In this document: piece by piece, positions 1 through 6,109 of the stretch
Layout: each line of letters begins with the position of its first letter
Position numbering within the stretch: position 1 is the stretch's first letter
Notes under the pieces: generated by a model
Told to the model about the DNA's origin: nothing
What the model saw: only the letters and a program-made list of their open reading frames with translations
Database searches by the model: none
Program-made: the position numbers and the translations under genes
Assembly: GCA_963661325.1 (NCBI GenBank)
Contig: CAVLBP010000094.1
Span: forward strand, 1-8,988
DNA: 8,988 nt
DNA from: Pararoseburia sp963661325
GTDB lineage: Bacteria > Bacillota > Clostridia > Lachnospirales > Lachnospiraceae
Direction of reading: 5' to 3'

Positions 1-830
1 AGGAAGTGGTGGACGGTGCACTTGCCGGAAAAGACATGGTCAAACATATGACTATAGATGATGTGACCTATGAACTGCATGGAAATCCGGTCATCCAGGA
101 CGGCACAAACACCGGTGTTGTGATCTTTATCATGGATGTGACCCAGAAAAAGCAACTGGAGAATATGCGGCAGGAATTTTCTGCCAATGTATCACATGAA
201 TTAAAGACACCGCTCATGTCTATATCGGGTTATGCTGAACTTTTAAAAGACGGGATCGTGCGGCCGGAAGACCAGAAAGAGTTTGCCGGCAGGATCTATC
301 AGGAGGCAGCCCGCCTGACGACACTGGTACAGGATATTATCCGTCTGTCAAAGCTGGATGATGAAAATCTGGAACTGGAAAAGGAGACGATTGACCTGTT
401 CGAGATGAGCAAGGAGATCATAGAGACTTTACAGCCTGCGGCAAAGAAACGCCATATTTCCATTTCTTATCAGGGCAAACGTTTATCCATCAGTGGCATG
501 CCGCAGATCATTTATGAAATGCTCTACAATGTATGTGATAATGCCATTCATTACAATAAAGATGAGGGATCTGTGGTCATTACGACGGAGGAGACCGAAG
601 AAGGGATCTGCTGGAGTGTGGCAGATACTGGGATCGGTATTCCACTGGCAGAACAGGAACGTATTTTTGAACGCTTTTACCGCGTGGATAAGAGTCATTC
701 CCGTGCGACCGGCGGTACCGGTCTTGGACTTTCCATTGTAAAGCACGGAGCAGAATTACACGGCGCCAGAGTGCGTGTGGATTCTGCCCCGGACCAGGGA
801 ACTACGATCACCATTGTATTCCCGGCATAA
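1..830 (+). CDS. PhoR-like sensor histidine kinase, 3' part (5' end outside window)
   Basis: This is the cytoplasmic catalytic half of a membrane sensor kinase; the frame is already open at the first base, so the real start lies upstream and the GTG at position 6 is not a convincing start. Numbering from that GTG, residues 1-50 look like the end of a PAS domain (it closes with FIMDVTQKKQLE, as PAS domains before HisKA often do). The HisKA H-box is FSANVSHELKTPL with phospho-acceptor His64. The ATPase domain follows: N-box YNVCDNAIHYN (about 174-184), G1 box DTGIGIP (207-213), F-box ERFYRVD (222-228) and G2 box GGTGLGLSIVKH (236-247). All catalytic boxes are intact. PAS-HisKA-HATPase order fits the PhoR/WalK/ResE group, which usually sits just after a PhoB/OmpR-type regulator gene; that partner would lie left of the window. 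The signal sensed cannot be told, because the sensor and membrane segments are missing. Confidence 0.95.
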   Translation, partial: EVVDGALAGKDMVKHMTIDDVTYELHGNPVIQDGTNTGVVIFIMDVTQKKQLENMRQEFSANVSHELKTPLMSISGYAELLKDGIVRPEDQKEFAGRIYQEAARLTTLVQDIIRLSKLDDENLELEKETIDLFEMSKEIIETLQPAAKKRHISISYQGKRLSISGMPQIIYEMLYNVCDNAIHYNKDEGSVVITTEETEEGICWSVADTGIGIPLAEQERIFERFYRVDKSHSRATGGTGLGLSIVKHGAELHGARVRVDSAPDQGTTITIVFPA

Positions 831-833
831 GAT

Positions 834-1700
834 TTATTTTTGTTTGTTGTGACGTTTCTCGTCGATCATGGTGCGCATACGCTGGCGTAATTCATTGCCC
901 TGCTTTGTGCGCTTGAAGCCCTGGATACTGAGCAGGGTACTCTTTTGTGCAGCAGATGAGGAGAGGAAGAGGCTTTCCAGACGCTCTTTTGTCAGGCGGT
1001 CGCGCAGGGCGGCTGCCTTTTCTTCTGCCAGTTCCTTGCGGACAAAAGCGCCCTCCTGGAGCTGTTCGGATCTTTCAATCATATTGCCGATGGCATCGGA
1101 TGCCTTGGTATCCAGTTTTTCATAGGCATTTGCGATCTGTTCATTGATCTCGGTCTCGATCCGGTTGAAGTTCTTGGCAAAATTGGTCAGGGCAGAGACA
1201 GTCAGAGCCATATCCATGCCGAATAAAAACATAAAGACCAGAGACAGGGCTTCCATCAGATAGACATTGGTATCGTGCGTCATGCTGCTGACCAAAGGAT
1301 AAATGACGCGGACGACCAGAATACCCGCCAGTCCAAAGCCGATGGATGCCGGCAGGCAGACACGACCATTGATATTACAGATGACATTGCTGTAATCCCA
1401 CCAGTAAGCGTGGAAAAGTTTTTCCAGAGCCCAGGAAGTCGAGTATTCCAAAACGATACTGCCAAAGAAGCAGATCAAAAAGATCTTTAAGTTGCTGGCT
1501 TCCTGCATACCGGCCATCGGTAGTTCTGAAAAGAGAATGGAGGCGAGCAGGGCACCGATCCCATAGATGGGAACGATGGGACCATGCAAAAATCCGCGGT
1601 TTTCCCAGTGATGCTTGCGGATGGTACAGTAGGTGGATTCATAGATCCAGCCCATAAAACTGTATATAATGAACCAGACAAAATATTTGCTTACTAACAT
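834..1700 (-). CDS. PF06541 (CmpB-like, 'putative ABC transporter type IV') membrane protein with C-terminal coiled coil
   Basis: The 288-residue protein has about five hydrophobic segments in its first 175 residues (roughly 5-22, 40-60, 70-90, 115-138, 148-172), then a soluble tail rich in E, K and R (about 176-288), part of which should form a coiled coil. Signature features of the PF06541 family are visible: an early FMGWIYES, then NRGFLHGPIVPIYGIGA, a Glu in a membrane segment (IVLEYSTSW), and WWDYSNVICNINGRVCLPASIGFG. The family is common in Clostridia and is only loosely labelled as a transporter component; its function is not settled, and no ATPase gene is next to it here. I chose the ATG at 1698-1700 because AAAGGA lies about 8 nt upstream; an in-frame ATG 27 nt further up (1725-1727, giving 297 residues) has no visible Shine-Dalgarno. 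The gene faces the histidine kinase gene, and their stop codons are 3 bp apart. Confidence 0.87.
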   Translation of the reverse strand: MLVSKYFVWFIIYSFMGWIYESTYCTIRKHHWENRGFLHGPIVPIYGIGALLASILFSELPMAGMQEASNLKIFLICFFGSIVLEYSTSWALEKLFHAYWWDYSNVICNINGRVCLPASIGFGLAGILVVRVIYPLVSSMTHDTNVYLMEALSLVFMFLFGMDMALTVSALTNFAKNFNRIETEINEQIANAYEKLDTKASDAIGNMIERSEQLQEGAFVRKELAEEKAAALRDRLTKERLESLFLSSSAAQKSTLLSIQGFKRTKQGNELRQRMRTMIDEKRHNKQK

Positions 1701-1705
1701 AGAAT

Positions 1706-1714
1706 CATCCTTTC
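1706..1714 (-). promoter_or_regulatory. Ribosome binding site that decides the start of the PF06541 gene
   Basis: On the minus strand the sequence reads GAAAGGATG followed by ATTCT and then ATG. The AAAGGA core is at normal spacing from the ATG at 1700, and nothing comparable precedes the ATG at 1727. Confidence 0.7.
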
Positions 1715-1749
1715 TTTGCGCTGTCATAGGTGCTAAAGATCATAAAGAT

Positions 1750-1778
1750 AAGATACTATAAGAAATATTAATAGTCAA
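1750..1778 (-). promoter_or_regulatory. Candidate sigma-A promoter of the PF06541 gene
   Basis: On the minus strand TTGACT (1778-1773) is followed after 17 bp by TATCTT (1755-1750): 5/6 and 4/6 matches to the consensus boxes, in AT-rich DNA. This would put the transcription start near 1743, about 43 nt before the chosen start codon. Found by eye only. Confidence 0.5.
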
Positions 1779-1794
1779 AATAGGAATATGTAAT

Positions 1795-1823
1795 TTGACA
1801 AAGATTAAACAATCTTTTATTCT
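1795..1823 (+). promoter_or_regulatory. Candidate sigma-A promoter of bioY
   Basis: A perfect -35 box TTGACA (1795-1800) is followed after exactly 17 bp by TATTCT (1818-1823, 4/6 to TATAAT). Transcription would start near 1830, leaving a 5' leader of about 40 nt before bioY, which is too short for a typical riboswitch. The spacer is filled by an inverted repeat listed separately. Confidence 0.65.
1800..1817. promoter_or_regulatory. Candidate operator: perfect 7-bp inverted repeat in the bioY promoter spacer
   Basis: AAAGATT (1800-1806) and AATCTTT (1811-1817) are perfect reverse complements around AAAC. The repeat overlaps the last base of the -35 box and stops just before the -10 box, where a bound dimeric repressor would block RNA polymerase. 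It does not resemble the published BirA operator (TTGTAAAC-type arms with a spacer of about 15 bp), although bioY is usually controlled by biotin through BirA, BioR or BioQ. An AT-rich palindrome could also arise by chance. Confidence 0.45.
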
Positions 1824-1869
1824 GAGTAAGGAAAAATTATAAATAAGACAAGTTAAAGGAGAAGTTATC

Positions 1870-2427
1870 ATGAATGCACAGGCAAAAACAACAGCACTTC
1901 GTACCGTAGACATCGCGTATATAGGACTCTTCGTTGCGGTTATGGCAATTTGTTCCTGGATTTCCATTCCGGCAGCAGTTCCATTTACCTTACAGACATT
2001 TGCAGTCTTTATGGCAGTCGGTCTTTTGGGTGGAAAAAGAGGAACGATCGCCGTTTTGACATATGTATTATTGGGAGCCATTGGCGTTCCGGTCTTCGCC
2101 GGATTTTCCGGTGGTATCGGCGCATTGCTCGGCAATAGCGGCGGTTATATCGTTGGCTTTATTTTCTCTGCCCTTGTTATGTGGGCTATCACGGCGAAGT
2201 TTGGTGAAAAGACATGGGTCTTAGGTCTTTCTATGGTCTTAGGTCTGATCGTATGTTACGCTTTTGGAACTATGTGGTTCATGATCGCTTACACTGCAAA
2301 TACAGGTGCTGTCGGCATCGTTGCCGTACTTGGCTGGTGCGTCATTCCGTTTATCATCCCGGATCTCTGCAAGATTGGTATTGCTTTGATCCTTACCAAG
2401 CGTTTGAAAAGACATGTGAAGTTATAA
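1870..2427 (+). CDS. bioY: Biotin transporter substrate-binding subunit BioY (ECF S component)
   Basis: BioY is the biotin-binding membrane subunit of energy-coupling factor (ECF) transporters. At 185 residues with about six hydrophobic segments it has the normal family length. Typical BioY features are visible: PAAVPFTLQTFAVFMAVGLLGGKRG (about 34-58, given here as a range with key residues P38, T40, Q42, G54, G55, R57), then YVLLGAIGVPVFAGFSGG (65-82), GGYIVGF (91-97), and PDLCKIGIA (164-172) near the C-terminus. The common GPTGGY motif reads GNSGGY here, a mild deviation. The start is supported by AAAGGAG (1855-1861) 8 nt before the ATG. No ecfA/ecfT (bioM/bioN) genes are near, so it probably shares a general EcfAAT module encoded elsewhere, the group II arrangement common in Firmicutes. 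It is flanked by its own promoter and terminator and so looks monocistronic. Confidence 0.95.
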   Translation: MNAQAKTTALRTVDIAYIGLFVAVMAICSWISIPAAVPFTLQTFAVFMAVGLLGGKRGTIAVLTYVLLGAIGVPVFAGFSGGIGALLGNSGGYIVGFIFSALVMWAITAKFGEKTWVLGLSMVLGLIVCYAFGTMWFMIAYTANTGAVGIVAVLGWCVIPFIIPDLCKIGIALILTKRLKRHVKL

Positions 2428-2445
2428 GAAACGGTTCGCTGTCAG

Positions 2446-2480
2446 GAAGCACATCCTTAGGGTGTGCTTCTTTTTTATTT
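2446..2480 (+). terminator. Intrinsic terminator after bioY
   Basis: GAAGCACA (2446-2453) pairs with TGTGCTTC (2463-2470), extended by CC/GG with one bulged T and a TTAG loop. Six T's and TATTT follow directly. It begins 18 nt after the bioY stop codon. Confidence 0.92.
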
Positions 2481-2491
2481 GGCTATTCCTG

Positions 2492-2520
2492 TTGGTAAAT
2501 CAGAGGAATTTGTGTAAAAT
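2492..2520 (+). promoter_or_regulatory. Candidate promoter of the MATE-LytTR-kinase operon
   Basis: TTGGTA (2492-2497) and TAAAAT (2515-2520) are separated by 17 bp, 4/6 and 5/6 matches to consensus. It sits between the bioY terminator and the MATE gene, the only place where a dedicated promoter for the operon can be. The weaker -35 box would fit control by an activator, but this is only suggestive. Confidence 0.5.
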
Positions 2521-2543
2521 AAAATGGAAAAGAGGTTATATTT

Positions 2544-3917
2544 ATGGAAAAGGAAATCAGATCGGACAATCCTTTGGGATATGTCCCGGAAAATAAACTA
2601 CTGCGCCAGTTTGCTATCCCTAGCATTATCGCCATGCTGGTATCTTCCCTTTATAATATTGTAGACCAGTTCTTTATCGGTAATGCGGTAGGAGAGTTGG
2701 GAAACGCGGCGACCAATATCGCCTTCCCGCTCAACACTTCCTGCGTGGCGATCGCTCTTTTGATGGGGATCGGCGGTGCATCTACCTTTAATCTTGCCAT
2801 GGGGCGGGGAGACTCTAAGGGCGCCGGAAAATATATAGGCAACTCGGCAACGGTCATGCTGGTCTTGGGCGCTGTCTTGTCCGCAGTCACACTTTTATTT
2901 TTAGCGCCGCTTTTGCGCTTTTTCGGTTCACCGGAAGAAGTCCTGCCATATGCTATGGAATATACGAGGATCACGGCATTGGGCTTTCCCTTTCTGATCC
3001 TGTCTACCGGGGGCGGACATCTGGTGCGTGCAGACGGCAGCCCAAAGATGACCATGGCGATCAACATTGTCGGTGCCGTGGTAAATACGGTCCTGGATGC
3101 CCTCTTTGTCTTTGGTTTTGGCTGGGGCATGACAGGAGCCGCTGCTGCAACCGTGATCGGACAGGTCATTGCCAGTATCATGGTTATCCTTTATCTGTCA
3201 CATTATAAGACCGTGCCATTGCATAAGGATGCCTTCCTGCCAAAGGCTGAGGTCGTCCTTTCGGTCGTATCGCTTGGGGCGGCACCTTGCTTTAACCAGT
3301 TGGCAATGATGCTGGTACAGATCGTGCTCAACCGTACCCTCAAATACTATGGCGGTCTGTCCATCTACGGCGAGTCTATCCCGATCGCCTGCTCCGGTAT
3401 CATTGCCAAGGTATCTATGATCGTCATGGCGTTTGTCATCGGTATTTCCCAGGGCTTGCAGCCGATTGTCAGTTTCAACTATGGGGCGAAGAAGTATGGA
3501 CGTGTGAAGAGATCATATTTTATGGCGATCCGCATTGCCGCTGTCATCTGCGTGATCTCCTTTGTCCTTTTCCAGGCATTTCCGAGACAGATCATTTCCA
3601 TCTTTGGTAATGGATCGGAACTCTACTTTGATTTTGGAGTGAACTTCTTCCGCAAGTATCTCTTCTTTATCTGCCTGTGCTTTATGCAGCCGATCTCAGC
3701 CAACTTTTTCACGGCGATCGGTAAACCGAAAAAGGGTATCTTTATGTCGCTGACAAGGCAGATCATTTTTCTTCTGCCCCTGCTTCTGATCCTGCCACGT
3801 TTTATGGGGATCGATGGGGTCATGTATGCGGGACCGATCGCTGATCTGGTGGCAACGATCGTCTGCACAATACTGGTTGTTCTTGAGATGCGCAGACCGG
3901 AATTTGCAAAGAATTAA
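2544..3917 (+). CDS. MATE-family multidrug/toxic compound exporter (MepA-like)
   Basis: The 457-residue protein is of normal MATE length and very hydrophobic, with about 12 membrane segments in two homologous halves (MatE domains at roughly 22-185 and 248-410). Recognisable motifs are IPSIIAMLVSSLYNIVDQFF (25-44), where the conserved YNIVD marks helix 1, followed by IGNAVGELGNAA; the half-repeat reads GAAPCFNQLAMMLVQIVLNR in the second half, with GISQGLQPIVSFNYGAK later. MATE proteins expel cationic drugs, dyes or metabolites using Na+ or H+ gradients; the substrate cannot be read from sequence. The start has AGAGG (2531-2535) 8 nt upstream. It is the first gene of an operon with a LytTR regulator and a GHKL kinase (20 nt to the next start), so pump production is probably tied to a signal sensed by that pair. 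Confidence 0.93.
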   Translation: MEKEIRSDNPLGYVPENKLLRQFAIPSIIAMLVSSLYNIVDQFFIGNAVGELGNAATNIAFPLNTSCVAIALLMGIGGASTFNLAMGRGDSKGAGKYIGNSATVMLVLGAVLSAVTLLFLAPLLRFFGSPEEVLPYAMEYTRITALGFPFLILSTGGGHLVRADGSPKMTMAINIVGAVVNTVLDALFVFGFGWGMTGAAAATVIGQVIASIMVILYLSHYKTVPLHKDAFLPKAEVVLSVVSLGAAPCFNQLAMMLVQIVLNRTLKYYGGLSIYGESIPIACSGIIAKVSMIVMAFVIGISQGLQPIVSFNYGAKKYGRVKRSYFMAIRIAAVICVISFVLFQAFPRQIISIFGNGSELYFDFGVNFFRKYLFFICLCFMQPISANFFTAIGKPKKGIFMSLTRQIIFLLPLLLILPRFMGIDGVMYAGPIADLVATIVCTILVVLEMRRPEFAKN

Positions 3918-3937
3918 ACGATTTTGGGGGATTTTAC

Positions 3938-4654
3938 ATGATACGAATCGCAATCGTAGAGGATGAAAAAGAATATCAGAATACCTTGCTTTCTTATATT
4001 GAACGGTATCGCAGTGAACATTTTGCCGATATTGCCACAAGCGTTTTTTCCGATGGGATGGATCTGGTAGATGACTATCACGGCGGTTTTGATATTCTGC
4101 TTATGGATATCAAGATGAAGCATCTGGATGGAATGAAGGCGGCAAAAAAGATCCGCAGCATGGATCAGGCGGTCGTCATTATCTTTATCACCACCATGGC
4201 GCAGTATGCGGTGGCAGGTTATGAAGTGGATGCGCTGGACTTTGTATTAAAACCGATCGATTACGGCAGGTTTGAGCCAAAGCTGACCAAGGCGATCGGT
4301 GTCGTGGAAAAGCAGGGCAAAAAGAAATATGTCATGTTACAAAAGGATAGACGCAAGGAAAAGGTGTCCTCGGACGATATTTTATATATTGAAGTCCGCA
4401 ATCATAATGTCTACTATGTGACCGCTCACGAGACTTACACCATGCGCTCCTCCATGGCAGAAGCGGAAAAAGAGTTTGCTGACTATCACTTCAGTCGCTG
4501 CAATCAGGCATATCTGGTCAATCTGAAAAATGTGATCAGTGTGGATAAGGATGACGTGCAGGTAGGAAGTTATCATCTGCCTTTTTCCAGATCCAGAAAG
4601 AAGCCGTTTTTGCAGGAACTCAGCCGGTTTTTAGAAGCGGGTTATGATGCATAA
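3938..4654 (+). CDS. LytTR-family response regulator (AgrA/LytR-like)
   Basis: This 238-residue transcription regulator has a receiver domain (about 1-120) and a LytTR DNA-binding domain (about 128-232). The receiver keeps the acidic pocket E8/D9, phospho-acceptor D57 in FDILLMDIKM, T85/T86 in IIFITT and K105 in DFVLKP, so phosphorylation should work. The LytTR part shows KKYVMLQKDRRKEKVSSDDI, ILYIEVRNHNVYYVT, then HFSRCNQAYLVNLKNV, a pattern typical of the family (conserved R187, N189, Y192, N195). LytTR proteins bind pairs of 9-bp direct repeats about 21-22 bp apart, just upstream of -35 boxes. The ribosome binding site is G-rich but weak (GGGGG at 3926-3930). The AAGGAGG of the next gene overlaps this gene's stop codon, so translation of the regulator and kinase is probably coupled. 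Confidence 0.95.
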   Translation: MIRIAIVEDEKEYQNTLLSYIERYRSEHFADIATSVFSDGMDLVDDYHGGFDILLMDIKMKHLDGMKAAKKIRSMDQAVVIIFITTMAQYAVAGYEVDALDFVLKPIDYGRFEPKLTKAIGVVEKQGKKKYVMLQKDRRKEKVSSDDILYIEVRNHNVYYVTAHETYTMRSSMAEAEKEFADYHFSRCNQAYLVNLKNVISVDKDDVQVGSYHLPFSRSRKKPFLQELSRFLEAGYDA

Positions 4655-4663
4655 GGAGGCATT

Positions 4664-5974
4664 ATGTTAGCATTTTTACATCAATTTATCTTTCCTATGG
4701 AATTATTTTTGGCAGTCCTGATCTATGTCCTTCCTTTGCGGATAAGAAAGGGTGGAGGCTGGCGCTGTCTTTTGACCGGCATCCTGCTTTTGTTTGCTGA
4801 GGCTGTGTGGATGCAGTTTTTCCCGAATCTGGCAGGACGTATCCCAATCCCGGGACATGGGGATCTGGCGGCATTGGCATCTTTGCTTGTCTATGCCATT
4901 CTTTATGCAGTCCTATTAGTGGCGATGCTGCTTGCCATTCTTTTTTGCTATGAGATGACGTTCAAAGAAGCCATATTATGTGTCATGATGGGCTATGCGA
5001 CCGAGCATGTGGCATATTGCATCCGCCTTTTGATCAACAGTGTGACTCATAGCCAGATCGCGGAAAGCCCCCATCTTTGCTACCTGCTCATCCATCTGGG
5101 GGCATATGTCTTTTTTTACTTCTTCTTTGCCAAGAAGATGGTACAAAATCGTCATTATGAGACAGATGCCATCACCTCGCTTTGGATGACGCTGGTTACC
5201 TTATTTATCGTGCTTGTCATGAGCCTGGCATCATCTTTCTGGGGATTTCGGACGCTGCACGGGATCTATGGATTGGTCTGCTGTCTTTTCGTCATGATCA
5301 ACCAGCGCAATTACATGGGACAGTGGCATCTGCAAAAAGAGATGTCAACCCAGGAGCAGCTTTTTATGATGAATAAGGCACAGTATGAACTCTCCAAAGA
5401 GAACATTGAACTGATCAACCGTAAGTGCCATGACCTGAAACACCAGATCGCAGGACTCCGCAACATCACGGATTCCGAGGAGCGCCGTCAGGTCGTGGAC
5501 TCCATCGAAAAATCTGTTATGATCTATGATTCCATCTTACATACCGGCAATCCTATTCTGGATACCGTTCTGACGGAAAAGAGCCTGGTCTGTCAGGAAA
5601 ACGGCATCCGCATGCACGGGATCATTGATGGCAAACTCCTCTTTTTTATGGATGCCATTGACATTTATACCCTCTTTGGCAATGCACTGGACAATGCCAT
5701 TGAGGCAAACCGCAAGGTGGAGGAAGAAAAACGCTGCATCAGTATCCTGATCCATGAAAAGGTCAATCTGATCTTTATCCAGATCGAAAACCCATATAGC
5801 GAGGCACTGCACTTTAAGCATGGTCTGCCCCAGACCAGTAAGGCAGATAAGGACTATCACGGCTTTGGCATGGAGAGCATCCGCACCATGGCGGAGAAAT
5901 ATGGCGGCTTTTTGACCTTGGAGACCGGGCAGGATATCTTTGTCCTTCGTATTACCATCCCACGGAGCCGATAG
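4664..5974 (+). CDS. GHKL (AgrC-like) sensor histidine kinase
   Basis: The 436-residue membrane kinase has an N-terminal sensor of about six or seven hydrophobic segments (roughly 8-25, 34-52, 68-96, 103-126, 136-156, 172-190, 198-213), no extracellular sensor domain, then a helical dimerisation region and a GHKL ATPase of the HATPase_c_5 type. The phospho-acceptor motif is NRKCHDLKHQI with His256 the likely site; AgrC-type kinases have RHD..NH at this place. The N-box is FGNALDNAIEA (338-348) and the glycine box is HGFGMESIRTMAEKYGG (399-415). Multi-pass sensors of this kind usually detect cyclic or linear peptides or membrane-active antimicrobials. No precursor peptide or AgrB-like processing gene is present nearby, so self-made quorum signalling is not supported here. 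AAGGAGG (4653-4659) gives an excellent start. It is the cognate partner of the upstream LytTR regulator (9-nt gap). Confidence 0.94.
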   Translation: MLAFLHQFIFPMELFLAVLIYVLPLRIRKGGGWRCLLTGILLLFAEAVWMQFFPNLAGRIPIPGHGDLAALASLLVYAILYAVLLVAMLLAILFCYEMTFKEAILCVMMGYATEHVAYCIRLLINSVTHSQIAESPHLCYLLIHLGAYVFFYFFFAKKMVQNRHYETDAITSLWMTLVTLFIVLVMSLASSFWGFRTLHGIYGLVCCLFVMINQRNYMGQWHLQKEMSTQEQLFMMNKAQYELSKENIELINRKCHDLKHQIAGLRNITDSEERRQVVDSIEKSVMIYDSILHTGNPILDTVLTEKSLVCQENGIRMHGIIDGKLLFFMDAIDIYTLFGNALDNAIEANRKVEEEKRCISILIHEKVNLIFIQIENPYSEALHFKHGLPQTSKADKDYHGFGMESIRTMAEKYGGFLTLETGQDIFVLRITIPRSR

Positions 5975-5983
5975 ACCGATTAC

Positions 5984-6010
5984 GACACAAAAATGACAGA
6001 ACAGGACACA
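5984..6010 (+). repeat. Three GACA repeats phased by about one helical turn
   Basis: GACACA (5984-5989), GACAGA (5995-6000) and GACACA (6005-6010) start 11 and 10 bp apart, so the two identical copies are 21 bp apart and all three face the same side of the helix. This lies just after the kinase gene and just before the leader of the GH3 gene. The 21-bp spacing matches the geometry of LytTR operators, but the repeat sequence does not match the classical GTT-containing consensus. Confidence 0.4.
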
Positions 6011-6030
6011 CATTGTTCACAAAAACAAAA

Positions 6031-6038
6031 TATATGCT
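6031..6038 (+). promoter_or_regulatory. Possible -10 region of the GH3 gene
   Basis: TATATGCT contains TATGCT (4/6 to TATAAT) in an A/T-rich stretch. No good -35 box lies 16-18 bp upstream; the closest is TTGTTC at 6013-6018, with too short a spacer (14 bp). That would fit an activator-dependent promoter using the GACA repeats, but read-through from the upstream operon is equally possible since no terminator separates them. Transcription starting here would begin almost at the first base of the leader hairpin. Confidence 0.3.
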
Positions 6039-6040
6039 AA

Positions 6041-6100
6041 CCTCTTTCTTACAAAGATGGGGTAGCGCCCTGCGCGTTACCGCAAAATGTAAGAAGGAGG
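6041..6100 (+). promoter_or_regulatory. 5' leader stem-loop that sequesters the ribosome binding site of the GH3 gene
   Basis: CCTCTTTCTTACA (6041-6053) can pair with TGTAAGAAGGAGG (6088-6100): 13 consecutive pairs with one G-U (6045/6096). The right arm contains the entire GGAGG ribosome binding site. Inside lie an asymmetric internal loop (6054-6060 and 6082-6087) and a second stem, GGTAGCGC (6061-6068) with GCGTTACC (6074-6081), 8 pairs with one G-U and a CCTGC loop. A structure this long and regular is unlikely by chance and predicts poor translation when folded. It matches no riboswitch, T-box or thermometer class that I recognise. No U-run follows the outer stem in terminator fashion beyond TTTTT at 6101-6105, although that run directly after a GC-closed stem means a transcription attenuator cannot be excluded. 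Confidence 0.75.
6096..6100 (+). promoter_or_regulatory. Ribosome binding site of the GH3 gene, buried in the leader stem
   Basis: GGAGG (within AAGGAGG-like AAGAAGGAGG) lies 9 nt before the ATG at 6110. All five bases are paired with CCTCT/T bases of 6041-6045 in the predicted hairpin, so it would be accessible only when the outer stem is open or when RNA processing or a late transcription start removes the left arm. Confidence 0.75.
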
Positions 6101-6109
6101 TTTTTCGTT

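Noticed and set aside
6..830. GTG at position 6 as the true start of the histidine kinase
   Set aside because: The frame is open to the window edge and the protein would begin inside a PAS-like domain without any membrane segment; the gene simply continues upstream.
1800..1817. The bioY-promoter palindrome as an intrinsic terminator of an upstream gene
   Set aside because: No gene reads into it on the + strand, the stem is AT-rich and short, and its place between -35 and -10 boxes fits an operator better.
1740..2135. 131-codon minus-strand ORF over bioY and its promoter
   Set aside because: It is opposite the conserved BioY motifs and covers the divergent promoter region; no coding support.
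2481..2543. A classical LytTR repeat pair in front of the MATE operon
   Set aside because: Only partial resemblance (a GTT at 2491 and a GTG about 21 bp later); too weak to call.
2651..3181. 176-codon ORF on the minus strand inside the MATE gene
   Set aside because: It is the antisense shadow of a well-supported membrane protein gene, proline- and lysine-rich without any recognisable family.
5993..6040. Short ORF encoding MTEQDTHCSQKQNIC as a possible signal peptide precursor for the Agr-like kinase
   Set aside because: No ribosome binding site precedes it, it overlaps the probable promoter region, and it has no hydrophobic leader; a 15-codon ORF is expected by chance.
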